Shown here: positions 35,354 through 47,000 of the stretch, one piece after another
Layout of the letters: each line of letters opens with the position of its first letter
How positions within the stretch are numbered: position 1 is the first letter of the stretch
Translations under genes and position numbers: made by a program
Source: Bryoerythrophyllum caledonicum
Lineage: Eukaryota; Streptophyta; Bryopsida; Pottiales; Pottiaceae
Length of the DNA stretch: 64,000 nt
Assembly: GCA_963971425.1 (NCBI GenBank)
Contig: OZ020520.1
Span: forward strand, 12,523,807-12,587,806
Reading direction: 5' to 3'
Notes under the pieces: model-generated
What the model was told of the DNA's origin: nothing
What the model saw: only the letters and a program-made list of their open reading frames with translations
Database searches by the model: none

Positions 35354-36057
35354 TGTAATATATGTGTGGTTTTAAGAAGGGGTGCAAATGTCTAAGCAAT
35401 GTGTTGGTATTCTTATTGTAGTTTTGCGGTGTTTGGAATAAAGTATATTTTGGCGTTTTTCTTGTGTGATGTAGGGTGCCTTTTTAGTACATTGGGCATG
35501 GGTCCCGGATTGGTTTCTATAACTCCACTGAGTAATAATAAGATTTTATAGTGTAGGGGTTTAGTGTGTTGTTTTAGGTTTGTTGGTTTGTGTGTATAGA
35601 TTAGGTATTTTCTTGTTATTATGTTTCTGGTTTTGGTATATTTGTTCGTGTATGTGTGTATGTTTTGGTTTGTGAGGCTTGTTGTGTTTTTGTTTTTGAT
35701 TGTGATTTTGAGCGTTATATTTGGATGTGTGTTTTTGATGTTGTTCGAGTGGACTTGATTATAGTATTTTTGATATGGTTTTATGTTTGTTTTTGGGGAT
35801 GTATATGAGTGGATTGTGTTTATGTGTGTTTTTTGGGGTGTGAGTGGATGGATGTTTATATGTGGGTATGGTTTAGTATGTGTTTGTGTTTGTTTGTGTA
35901 TGTATATTTTGTTATGTGAATGTATTTGTGTGTTTGTGTGTACAAGTGTGTTTGTGGTTTTATTTGGTGTGTTTGTGTATGTGTTTGAGTATATGTGTGT
36001 TTGTATTTGTGTTTTTATGTGTTCATGTGTGTGTATGTATGCTAATGTACGTGTCAA
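35354..36057 (-). pseudogene. LINE element D leader with a single 2A-like motif
   Basis: Thr/Asn/His/Tyr-rich frame 36057-35413 (HTHEHIKTQIQTHIYSNTYT...), ending in LHYKILLLLSGVIETNPGP plus MPNVLKRHPTSHKKNAKIYF. It is then interrupted by TAA and TAG before the A insertion site. Only one 2A module is present, unlike A and B. Part of element D (35344-37657), which continues at 20397. Confidence 0.8.
35500..35553 (-). other. 2A-like motif, element D (GDIE changed to GVIE)
   Basis: Encodes HYKILLLLSGVIETNPGP. NPGP is kept but the conserved Asp is Val, which should weaken or stop skipping. It marks the same position as the intact motifs of A and B. Confidence 0.8.
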
Positions 36058-36523
36058 TGTTTTTGTTTGTTTTTGTGATTGTATTTGTGTAAGAAAAGTA
36101 TGCAGGTGTGTATGAGGTTATGTGTTTGTATGGTTATATGTTTTTATGTATATTTGTGTATGAGTATCAGTGTACTTGTGTATGTTTGTGTGTATATTTT
36201 TGTTTTTATTTGTATGGTTGTAGATGTATGTGAGTTTGTATGTATGTATGTATGTATGTATGCATGTGTGTATATGAGTGTGTGTGTGACTGGGTATATG
36301 TTTATATAAGTATATGTATGTATATGTATGTGTTTAGTATTTGTATTTGTAATAGTATGTGTTTTTGGCCAAGTATGTAGTATACTGTAATTGTATTGAG
36401 TATATTGAGAGATACAATTTTGGTATAGTATATGGAAGTACTTGCATAGTACTGGTAATTTACTATATGAGTTGTTGTTTCTAAGGTTGTGGTAAGTATA
36501 TTTTACCGTGTGGTCTTTGTTCT

Positions 36524-37657
36524 TCACATGTTTGGCGGTGTGTCTTCAATTTGTCTTGGTTTGACTCTTCCTTTGATGGCTCTCATGGCTTCAATGGTGG
36601 CTTGCATGGAGTTTTGGATGCCTTCCATTTGAGCAACAAGTTCCTCGTGTAGCTTGTTGGTATATTCTCTATTCTCTCTTCTCATCTTCTTGTTGTTTTC
36701 TTCCAATGCCTCCTCAAGGTCTTTCTTCGTGATATTGGTATTGGTGGAGGTAGGGGCATCTTGAATTTTGAATGTGGCAACGGTGTTGATCATGGCGGAG
36801 TTGATGTCATTAAACCCAAAGCCTTCAACTTGTTCTTGAGTTGGTGGTTCTACTCCTTCCAAGCTCCTCCTATGAGGGGCAAAGTCCACATGGTTTCCTC
36901 CAATGTGGATAGTCTTCTTCACAAACTTCCTATACACGATAGGGTTAGCACATTCCACATTTGCACTCCCATTATGTCTTTCACCGTTCTCTTTGTGAAA
37001 CCATATGTTTTTGGAGTTATCATTAACTAGGACTTTGTATATGGCATTAGTGGTGTCAACAACACTTAAAAAAATAGGCAAAGTAGAGAGGGTGAGAGTG
37101 AGGGCATCCTTTTTTGCCTTTGCTTTGGGTGTCATGCGGCCTCCGCTGAAGGTTTTCTTGGCTTGAAGGACTTTGTGTTGAGTTGTGATGTGGTGGAGTT
37201 GGATCTTGGAGGCTTGTTGCGGTGGTGGAGATGAAGGCATGGGGATCACTCACAACTTTTGTACTCTAGTGATTTTGAAGTCTTGGCCCCGGTTGAAACT
37301 ATTATGGAGACTATCCATGAATAGTTGGTGCGCCGGAATACCAATCAATGAGTCACTTCTAATACGCACGGAGGGGTTAGTAGAGTTAGCCGTGTGGTGA
37401 TAGATTTTGCATACTTTGCCAATGATCTTGTGATTGTCTAGCATAAGTATGAAAGGCCTAAGGCCTTTGAGCAACATGAGACCATCTGTATTGAGGTTAA
37501 GTAGATGTAGTTTAAACATTCCCGTCCATACTCCTTTTTGACCTCCTCTTTTGACACTATGACATTGAATGTAGATTGGCTCAATTAGACTCGTGCCTAG
37601 TCTGATGTCCATTGATTCTAGCCTTCTAGTTATCATGTTGTATACATCATCATGCAA
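36524..37657 (-). pseudogene. LINE D ORF1, 3' part
   Basis: Starts at the restored HDDVYNMITRRLESMDIRLG and continues through GVWTGMFKLHLLNLNTDGLM, IIGKVCKIYHHTAN and FNRGQDFKITRVQK. A TGA falls near 37250, with local frame scrambling. It resumes at 37249 with KAKAKKDALTLTLS, HNGSANVECANPIVYRKF, HVDFAPHRRSLEGVEPPT and a C-terminal coiled coil (KKDLEEALEENNKKMRRENR). Closely parallels ORF1 of A and B. Confidence 0.85.
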
Positions 37658-40070
37658 AGAATGCTGGACTTTGTGGATGAGCCCTTGTTTGCACTAGTTT
37701 TGAGAAGAGTGGACTCAGTGAAGCAGAGTGTGTTGGAATGGCTCAAAATTTTCAGATCTAAGGATTAGCACTACGATTTAGGACGTTTTGAAGGAAGATC
37801 TATGGTGTGTTGCTCTGAAAGCTTGGGAAACGGGTGTTGGACCCACAGATCTACCTTCTTCAGCACCTTGAAGCGCTAGTGCAGATACAAATATGAAATT
37901 AGTCCCGATCTGCAGAGCCACCCGAATAGCCCGTGCACCCTCCAAGCCAGGCGCCTCAACACTCAACATTGGTCCACAGATCAGCTGACTGGCGCTCACA
38001 GCCGACATTAGCACACTCCTCCAGGCTACTCCTTACGCAAACCGCATTCTTGCATGCTTTGTTTTAATCACTCCCTGCTCTCCATTTGCTCTACGGATTC
38101 ATACATATGTTTTAGTCTTATTCACTCACTTCAGCAGACTGCACATAGCCTCACAAACAGATTATCACAGATCTAGAAACACTACGAGAAAAAGATGCAA
38201 AAAAACTAACAAATATTATTGCCATATTAGATCTCTCTGCAGACAACAGGGACATAACCCGGAGCTCGAAGGCCAGCCTTCACCGCAGTCCCCATCACCA
38301 TGGACCTCAAGAAGAAAGCCAATAGACTCGCCCACTGAACGGGACGAGCAGTTCGCAGGAAGCTGCAGACGCACAAAACGAACAGATCCGCCCACAGAAG
38401 AGGATGAGCAACTCGAAGAAGGCTGCAATCGCACAAAGCAAGAAAATCCGCCCACTGAAGAGGACAGGCAGATCGCAAAAGGTTACAGACTCACAGAGCA
38501 AGGTGTATCACCACCGACCCCGGAACGACCACCATTGACTCCACAGTCTGCTGCTCCGAACAAAACAACCGGCATCCACCACCAGACTCAACGGACCTGC
38601 TTGCGGCAGCCTGCTGCTCGAAGCAGCACGATCGGCACTCACCACAAACTAACCACTACTGACCTTCTTGCTTCTGTTTTATAGAACAAAACGTTCAACA
38701 TCCAGCTCAAACTAACCAGCTCTCAGCAGCCTGCAACTCGAAGTGGGAAGATCAGCGTTCACAATCAGTTGACCACAACCGACCACCAGCAGAAGCCGGA
38801 GAACCTGCAAGCGCTACCACTCCACGAACCGAAACAAGAGGATCAAAGGGAAACGACACCAACATCCACACCACCCATCACAGAGATATGCAACCCCCAA
38901 AACCCTCTCTCTCAATTCAGCATAGTTCTAGGTTTGTCTAGTATAATTCTTGCCCACACATGCACAACACATCACAGATTAGACGCACAAAATCCATACA
39001 ATCAATTGTACAATAATAAGAACCACATTAGAAACCTCACATTTGCCAACACCAAGCGGAAGCGCTGCAGAAAATCTAAACACAGACAACACTTTGCTAG
39101 ACAATATTACAAACAATTGAGTTTTATAAATTACAAGTATAAGTGGCATATAGCTCTATACAGGATATATCTACAGGCCAAGGTGCACAGCAAATACCAA
39201 CAAAAGAAAAGGAGAGATCCACACGCCTCCAAAGAACCCTGCAGGCATGCAACGAAGAGACATTACAACAAGATCTACACCAAAAACAGGAGCGCTGAGA
39301 AGCCATACAACTTCCGAAACCACCGTGCGCAGACCGAAACACGCAGGTGTACAACTTGAAGATCACAGAAGAGACACAGAAGTATGCAGATGGCGGCCTA
39401 CACACCGTCGCTCCCCGCAGCAAAACATCGAAGTTGACGCACGCCGAAGGAGCAACAGAAGCGCCACACAAGGAAGGGGCTGGTTGAACGAGAGCCGCCG
39501 CTCCCTGCAACCAAGGACAGAGGACGGGCGACACCGAAGGAGCAACACAGAGCACCCTAAGCCGCCAAGAAAACGCCGCCCAAACAAAAACCGCCCCCCC
39601 TTGCAGCCGCTCATCATCAGAAATCGTCGCCCCGAGACCAACCTCGCCAACTCGGAGAGAGCGCCAAGCACCGAAGCAACCACTCGGACTGTAGACAAGT
39701 CCCAGTAAACGCTCATGAAGAAGAGCGCACAAATCTCGCCGCACTGTGAAAGCAGCCAAGCTGCAGTGAAGGATAAACGCCAGCGACCCTACATTGCGGA
39801 ATGGCACATTTGTGCAAGATCTACTCCCCCCGACCGCCCCAACCTACAACCAGTTATCATGCTCAAAAGAAACATGGAGAGCTCAAACGCCGATACAGAG
39901 ATGGAGGCCCAAGATAGGAGCCCAGACTCGACACCCAAGTCAAAAGTAACTAGGAGGGAAGGAGCAGCAACAAGAAGAAAAGAATCTCTTCAGCTGAAAA
40001 AGGTAAGTCACTCCAAACGCCAGAACTTTTAAAGTTTAAATTTTGGCTAGGGTTCCCGGCTATAGAGGCC
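37658..40070 (+). other. LINE B 5' leader
   Basis: About 2.4 kb before the conserved part of ORF1. It contains the 60-bp repeat at 38331-38505 and several overlapping ORFs without known domains. A consensus splice-donor-like AAAAAGGTAAGT lies near 39998-40009, about 65 bp upstream of ATG 40071. Regulatory content such as an internal promoter is expected for a full-length LINE but cannot be identified by eye. Confidence 0.55.
38331..38505 (+). repeat. 60-bp tandem repeat in the LINE B leader
   Basis: Units begin at 38331, 38391 and 38451 with CCCACTGAAGAGGAC-like sequence. As 60 is divisible by 3, one frame reads a 20-residue repeat (PPTEEDEQLEEGCNRTKQEN). Three copies, the last diverged. Confidence 0.9.
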
Positions 40071-41474
40071 ATGGCGGTAGAGGAAGGGGCTGAAGAATTA
40101 TTCAGTGGAGAAACGGCGGAGGACATGGTCACGAGAGGACTCAAAGAGGAGGAAGCCATAGAGGCATCCAGAGCAAGACTAGCCTTCCCCCGCATCCCAC
40201 AAGTACTCTACCCCATGGCAAGAACGGGAGTTGAAGGACAACATTACAACCTCACTCAAATACCTTTTGACATCAAAACAAATAAGAATTCGGGGCTATC
40301 CATTGACTTCCATGTTGCCATCTATTTTGAAACCCCAAAAACCCCTCTCATGCATGATGATGTTAAAGAAATGGTTAAGGCAAGGCTAAAAAAGATGGAC
40401 ATTATTCTAGGAATAGAACTCATTGACCCAATTGCAATTCAAAGCTTAAGCATAAAAAACGGGAGAACTAAAGGAGTTTGGGCGGGGTGCTTTAAATTGC
40501 ACCTCCTCAAGCCAGAAATTGATGGATTAATGCTACTCAAGGGCTTAAGACCCTTCATTCTAACAATTGATGGAGAATGTGTAGTGGGTAAAGTATGTAA
40601 AACATACCATGGAATTGCCAACGGCTCTAACTTATCCGTGAAGGTCAAGAGCGAAGCCCTAGTGGGAATATCCGCGCAAGCACTCTTCAAAGAAGCACTT
40701 GGAAATAGCTTCCACCGAGGACACGAGTTTGAGATATCAGGAATACAAAAGGCCGCTAACGACTCGCATGCCTTTATCATTGCCACGACGCCGCAACAAG
40801 TGAAGAAGATACTATTGCACCACATCACCATGCGTGGGGAAGTATTGCAAACAAGACAAGTCCTTGACACAAAAGGACCCAAAGGTACTATCGAAACTAA
40901 AGCTAAAAAAGATGCATTGACTCTTACCCTTTCACCTCTTCTCATCTCGCTTAATGTGGAAAGCACTACCCATGAAATTTATAGAGTCATCGATGGAGCT
41001 AATGTAAGATCAATTTGGTTCCACCGGGACAATGGCACTAACCACAATGGTAGTGCCAATGTCGTATGTTCTAACGCCATTGTCTATAGAACTTTTGTGA
41101 AGAAAACACATGTACTTGGTGGAAACTATGTGGACTTCTCACCCCACCAAAGAAGCTTGGAAGGAATCGAACCACCAACCGATGAACAAGTGAAAGCTTT
41201 TGGCTTTGACAACGTTAACACGGCAATTGTTAACACTATATCCACCTTCAACATGCAAGAGAAGAGTGACAACATCACCAAAAGAGACATGGTGGAATTA
41301 TTGGAGGACAACAATAAGAAGATGAGGCAAGAAAATAGGGACTACACCAACAAACTACACGATGAATTGAAGATACAAATGGAAGAAATTCAAGTGTCTA
41401 TGCTTGCCACACTTGAAGTTATGAGAGCCTTTGCGGGCAAAGTCAACAAACCAAGACTTGAGCCAAACATGTGA
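40071..41474 (+). CDS. LINE B ORF1, intact (467 aa)
   Basis: Best-preserved copy of the family's ORF1. The frame is also open upstream (KFKFWLGFPAIEA before MAVEEGAEELF), and the aligned copy in A begins about 80 residues earlier, so the true start may lie upstream or be joined by splicing. Conserved blocks: MVTRGLKEEEA, AFPRIPQVLYP, YNLTQIP, MHDDVKEMVKARLKKMDI, KGVWAGCFKLHLLKPEIDGL, VVGKVCKTYHGIA, FHRGHEFEISGIQKA, KAKKDALTLTLS, HNGSANVVCSNAIVYRTF, YVDFSPHQRSLEGIEPPT. The C-terminal ~60 residues (MVELLEDNNKKMRQENRDYT) look like a coiled coil, suggesting a multimer. No RRM, zinc knuckle or known gag domain is seen. Inferred role: RNA binding and particle assembly, as for other LINE ORF1 proteins. 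Confidence 0.8.
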   Translation: MAVEEGAEELFSGETAEDMVTRGLKEEEAIEASRARLAFPRIPQVLYPMARTGVEGQHYNLTQIPFDIKTNKNSGLSIDFHVAIYFETPKTPLMHDDVKEMVKARLKKMDIILGIELIDPIAIQSLSIKNGRTKGVWAGCFKLHLLKPEIDGLMLLKGLRPFILTIDGECVVGKVCKTYHGIANGSNLSVKVKSEALVGISAQALFKEALGNSFHRGHEFEISGIQKAANDSHAFIIATTPQQVKKILLHHITMRGEVLQTRQVLDTKGPKGTIETKAKKDALTLTLSPLLISLNVESTTHEIYRVIDGANVRSIWFHRDNGTNHNGSANVVCSNAIVYRTFVKKTHVLGGNYVDFSPHQRSLEGIEPPTDEQVKAFGFDNVNTAIVNTISTFNMQEKSDNITKRDMVELLEDNNKKMRQENRDYTNKLHDELKIQMEEIQVSMLATLEVMRAFAGKVNKPRLEPNM

Positions 41475-41694
41475 CCTTCAAAGACCACATAGTAATACAT
41501 ACATACCCCCTAGTATATTATACTACTCAATATAGTCTAGACTCTTCATACAATACTAGTGTAGACCACATTGCTGAATTTCCCTACACATACTGTATTT
41601 CCCTCACAAATAAATACAAAAAAAATACGTATATACATACTGGAACATATGTACGTATACGAATAAGTATACAAATACAGCTACATATACACAT

Positions 41695-42893
41695 ATGGAT
41701 ACAAATACATATACGGATACATATACAAATACAGATAAGAATACAGACACGAATACATCTACAAGTACAGATACGAATACATGCATAAACACATGTACGG
41801 AAAAAAATACTAATGTAAATACAAATACAAGTAAGGATATGGGCACGAATACAGATATAAGAATAAATACTCAAACAACAAATCAACCACCACAAAAATC
41901 AATACACAAAATAGAAAAAATGATAATAATATACTACTTCCTACACAAACTAAGTAGAGATTCCAAAAACAAAAGTATCAAAACCGAAATAAAAAATAAA
42001 AGGAATAAGAGAAAAGATGGAATAAATAATAGAAGGAAGAAGAAAATAAGTATCATAACTACATGTAACAAAATAGGAAACAATAAAAATGAAAACAATC
42101 ATGGAATTTTTGTAATAAAGATACATAAGAGTAGAAGAGATTCTAAACCCAAAAACCATCAAAAGACAAGGAATATTAAAATGGCTAGAAATAAGAAAAT
42201 CAAGGAGAGTAAAAAGAGATATAATAAATTAAATAGGAAGAAGATAGATATTCATAAAATTTCAAAGGTTTCAATTAGAGCAAGTAATATTAAAAATAAA
42301 ATAACAAAAATGGAGAGGATATGTAAGAAGAAAATAAAGGGTAAAGTAGAAAACCATGATCATAAGAAAACAAATAATAAGAACATAACAATAAACAGTA
42401 GTACTAAATTAGAATATGCTTCCTAAGAAATTCAAAAATAAGGGATGGAAAATTAACCAAAATAGTAACGAGAAATAATTATCATAAGAATTCAAACAAT
42501 GAAAATATAGCAACAAACAAAAAAACTAAAAATAGAATATGCTTCCTAAGGAAATCCAAAATAAGAGATGGAAAATTAACAAAATTAGTAATGAGAACTA
42601 ATTATCATAAGAATACAAATATTAAAAACATAGCTATAAACAGCAGTACTAAAAATAGAATATGTTTCTCAAGAAATTCAAAAATCAGGGATGGAAAATT
42701 AACCAAACTTGTAATGAGAAATAAAATTTTCAAAGTAAAAATAAATAGAAAAGGTAGTAATAATAAAATAGTACAGACCAAAAATACAAATTGGAATATA
42801 AATTACAGGGATAAAAGGAAAGTTAATAGTAATATTAAAATTGATATATATAAAGATGAGAAGAGTTTGCGATTAAAGAGTAGAAATTTGTAG
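41695..42893 (+). pseudogene. Lys/Asn-rich coding remnant between ORF1 and the 2A leader, element B only
   Basis: Starts with Asn/Thr/Asp-rich repeats (TYTDTYTNTDKNTDTNTSTS), then becomes very basic (KNKRNKRKDGINNRRKKKIS). It reaches a TAA at 42426 inside the first unit of a 123-bp repeat; the frame 42591-42893 carries the later units (RNSKIRDGKLTKLVMRNK). Elements A and D have no counterpart of about 1.1 kb here. It may be an expanded array or a captured sequence. Confidence 0.5.
42411..42735 (+). repeat. 123-bp tandem repeat (41 codons), about 2.7 copies
   Basis: Equivalent AGAATATG words start at 42411, 42534 and 42657. Each unit includes AAATAAGRGATGGAAAATTA and AGAAMTAATTATCATAAGAA. The period is an exact multiple of three and a basic 41-residue repeat is readable in units 2 and 3. 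Confidence 0.9.
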
Positions 42894-43348
42894 AGAGTAT
42901 GTAGAATAATAAAAATAGAAGGGGGGATTTTTGTCTTGCTGGCCGTGGGGCGTCGGAGGCGTCAAAAATAGAATCACTAGAAATAGAAATTCTAATGATA
43001 GTAAGAATATATACGAATCTGATTGAAATAAATATCAATAAATTTTTTTCGTATACTGGTACGTATCTGTATAAATATCTGTATAATGGTACGTATATAG
43101 ATACATATACTGTTGCGTATACTAATACAAATACTGATACTTACACTAATACAAATACTAATATCAATATTGGTACGTATACTAGTACAAATTATAACAC
43201 GAATACTAACAAGGATACTGATACAAACACCGAGACAAAAACCGAGGCATATACTAATACGAACATACGAATAAATACTAATATAAAAACAAATAAAAAT
43301 ATATATACACACACAAAGACAACAACACACCATCAACGTAATACATAC

Positions 43349-43390
43349 AGAGAAGAACGCCGGTCTCCAAAGAAGGCCAGCGGGAATCAT
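43349..43390 (-). mobile_element. 42-bp LINE 3'-end stub inside element B
   Basis: AGAGAAGAACGCCGGTCTCC...GGCCAGCGGGAATCAT interrupts the HHQRNTYIYTH block. It resembles the reverse complement of the LINE hairpin with its UUC tail. Flanks AATACATAC (43340-43348) and AACACATAC (43391-43399) look like a 9-bp target duplication with one mismatch. An extremely 5'-truncated insertion is the simplest reading; the hairpin is decayed. Confidence 0.55.
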
Positions 43391-43501
43391 AACACATACA
43401 TATACATACACACACACAAAAACAAATACATACAATAAAAAAAACACCAAAATCACATTCAAAAACAAAAAAATCTAAGACAAAACAAAAATCCCATCTA
43501 C

Positions 43502-43552
43502 TACAAACTTCTAATATTAATTGGAGGAGACATGGAGACTAACCCAAGACCC
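43502..43552 (+). other. 2A-like motif, element B upstream copy (NPGP changed to NPRP)
   Basis: Encodes YKLLILIGGDMETNPRP followed by MPNILKRHP. The skipping-site Gly is Arg, so it should be inactive, parallel to the NLGP change in element A. Confidence 0.85.
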
Positions 43553-44011
43553 ATGCCGAACATATTAAAAAGACACCCCACTTTGCACAAAAAGAATGCC
43601 AAAACATATTTCATACCAAATACTAATACAAACACCAAAACAAACAATTGTACAAACCACAAAGTATATAATAACACCGCATATGAAAAAAAGGACTTAA
43701 AAACCACTTTAAAAACCAACATAAACCCACAAACAAATAGTCTTAAACATAATAGTTACATATACACACGGACAAAAACAACCAAGATAAAATACAACCA
43801 ACCATACATACATCCATACACCACTAAAACAAAAACAACCACAAAAAACACATGGACAAAAAATAAACTAAACACAAAAACAACTACACCTACTATAAAA
43901 ATAAATAAACCCACAACTCACACACAAAATACAAACATCCACCTACCCCCAAACCAACAAGCCAATAATAACACAACAAAGCCTTTAAAATACACCACTA
44001 AACATATATAC

Positions 44012-44062
44012 CACAAACTTCTACTACACCTAGGAGGAGACATTGAAACCAACCCGGGACCC
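44012..44062 (+). other. 2A-like motif, element B downstream copy (intact)
   Basis: Encodes HKLLLHLGGDIETNPGP followed by MPNILKRHPTSHKK. Full D-x-E-x-NPGP signature, directly before the endonuclease region. Confidence 0.88.
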
Positions 44063-47000
44063 ATGCCCAATATACTAAAAAGACATCCTACATCACATAA
44101 GAAAAATGCCAAAATCTACATTATATCTAATACCATAAAACTCCAACCAGAATATGAACACATTGCAAAACCCTTCGCACCATTTCTAAAAAACACACAC
44201 ATTACACCACATACACAACACTTTCCACCCAAACATTGCCCAATATATACAACAAAAAAATACGCATCCACCACCCCACATCTTATATGCACTAATAATC
44301 ACTACTCATCCAAGCATAGATGAATGTAACCAACTTCTAAATCCACAAAATTTGAACACAATTACATGGACTAATACACTCCTACAAACCTTATTAACCT
44401 TACAAAACCCACCAGAACGACACATTTACACTCCACACCCCTATACTAAATTCCTAGTAGACAACCAAAATATTATAAACCATGAGAACTCAATACATAA
44501 AAGACTATACGACTTCTTACATAGTCAAGACATACCACCCTCAAATGATATAATAAAACTAAAATTCCCTTACCTCCCTAACAACCTCATAAATGAATCA
44601 CTAAAATGCCTAGACCCTATACCAGAATACACCCACCCACCCCCACCTCTTCCCTACATCCCTCCTCAAAATCAAAACATTAGACCAAACCAAGAAAATA
44701 CATACATAATCACATGGAATGCCTCCTCACTAAACACTGCCCTTCCTAGCTTACAAACTCTAGTCGCAAACACAGACACACCACCGGCTCTTATAGTTAT
44801 ACAAGAAACAAAACTAACCGCCACAAAATCTACAAAATATATACAAAATATATTTCAAAACTATAAATTCATCTTTAACAACACACATGCACTTACAAGA
44901 TGCATGCAACAAAGGAGACCATACACACCGGGCCGCGGTGGCCTCCTTACATTAATACACAAAAAATATACATTCCCCGGCAACATCAACAAAATTCCTA
45001 CCCCAATGCACATATCACCATACATTCAAATAATTAAAATCACTAATCACCCACTACAACCGTGGTTAATCTTTCACATGTATATGCCATCCCATCCCGA
45101 AGATACTAGATTTCTCTTAGATATACAAAACATTATTACAACCCATATTAATAATCATCCCAATCATACATACCTATTATGTGGAGACTTCAATAGAGAC
45201 ATAGCGCTAATTGGCCGCCAAAATGGAAACCACCACACCCCCCCTCAAAACATTGATTACCAATGGCACCGCTTCACAGAAAACTTAAACTTCACTTACA
45301 TCAATACCGATACACAATTCTCTAGACAAGGTGGCTACAATTATAGTGATTGGAGTCAAATAGATGGTTTCTATATAAATACAAACAACAACACACAATA
45401 CACCGCCACAACAAACAAAGATATTATTCTCAATTTGGACCACTCACCCGTACAACTGCACATCCCAAATAACACACTAATTAGTAGAACTCCTACAATC
45501 CCAAACAAAGACACTATATGCATACTCAACCCCATCCCAAAAACCAACATAAAATAATTCAACACAAAATTCTTCGAAGAAAACTCCGTACAAATAGACT
45601 CCCTCATAAACACTCTTGAAAACAATAGCCAATTAACACAAGCTCAATGGCAAGAAGCATGCCACTCTCTAGACAAACTCATCAATAAAATCTTTGATAC
45701 ACTAGAACAAACTTGTAGAGCACACCCAATATCCCAAATGACAAACAGAACCTCTCAACAAGGCGGGTATCTACCCCGCAAACTTTCTAAAACTTGGAAA
45801 CAACACTTAACTACATACCATACCATACGTAAAACCATTAGAATTGTAAAAAACAACCCTCAATGGCGTAACCACCCCATACACAACGAACTACTAACTA
45901 TACAACACATCCAAATCCCTACCCCGCCGCCTCCGGACCTTCCCCACGATACATGGATAAAAGATATCGCGATAATTGCAAAAAATGCCAACATACAAGC
46001 CCGGAAAATAATCACAAAATACACAAAAGAAAACATTAAAAAAGCCATCTCAAAATACATACAACTGTTCAAAATCAGCCCCAAAAAAATTAACAAAAAA
46101 GTCTTTAAAAACCTTGAATCTCCACCAATGGATTGTATCAAAGATCAATATAATAATATTCTAACTAGCCCCGAAGACATTGCGAATGAAATATTTAACC
46201 AACAAACAAAAACCAATAGACCAACAGTACTAACATGTAATTACCAGCCACAACATACAATAGGATGCACATGTGCAATACGCCAATACCCTTGGCACGA
46301 CCTGGACGGATATACCCTTGACAAACGGGGCGAACCAAAAATTCCACTTCATTAATACCTCAACAGAGCCACAAATGACACATGCCTTCAAAATCTTGGA
46401 AATAATAAAGCCCCAGGCCGAGACCGCATACCAAACTCAATACTAAAAAACATGCCTCCAAGATTTCACAAGCTATTATTTCTGTTCTTCTCCCACTGCT
46501 ATAAACAAAAACAGATACCAAACTCATGGATATTAAGTACAACAATTCTACTATACAAAAAAGGCGACCCGTCCATACTACCCAACCATAGACCAATTGC
46601 ACTAGCTAACACAATATACAAACTCTTTACCAGTACACTCACCTCCATACTATCCTCATACGGCGAAAAATTCAAAATCCTACATGATAGTCAAGAAGGA
46701 TTTAGAGCAGAGAGAAGTCCCGCACGACAAATACAAACTATAATAGCCGCACTAGAAGACGCAAAGTTTACTAACCAAGATATATACATACTATACGTGG
46801 TCTTCAAGAATGCCTTTGGCTCAATTGACCATGCCCGACTTCTAGCAATAATGATGGACCTTGGTTACCCAAAAGATGCAACTACACTTGTTGGAAACAT
46901 CTATTCTAAATCATCTACATGTTATACCGGTGAACACTTTGGGAAAACAAAACCTATATCCATCCAAAGAGGAACTATACAAGGGGATACCCTCAGCCCA

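Larger units (their letters stand above)
35344..37657 (-). mobile_element. LINE element D, middle segment
   Basis: Holds the 3' two thirds of D's ORF1 (37657-36524) and its leader. Its right edge is the target site of element B: the 15 bp TACATCATCATGCAA occur at 37643-37657 and again at 51446-51460. Reading minus, codons LHDDV on the far side of B join YNMITRRLESM here, restoring ORF1. Its left edge is the target of element A. Confidence 0.9.
42995..44323 (+). pseudogene. LINE B leader ORF with two tandem 2A modules
   Basis: One frame from 42995: Tyr/Thr/Asn repeats, then HHQRNTYREERR (disturbed by a 42-bp insertion), a TAA at 43436-43438, and the first 2A-like motif (43502-43552, mutated). 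It goes on through MPNILKRHPTLHKKNAKTYF and a long Thr/Lys/Asn linker to the second, intact 2A (44012-44062), then on to a stop at 44323. A frameshift near 44.33 kb then separates it from the endonuclease frame starting about 44352. Confidence 0.8.
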
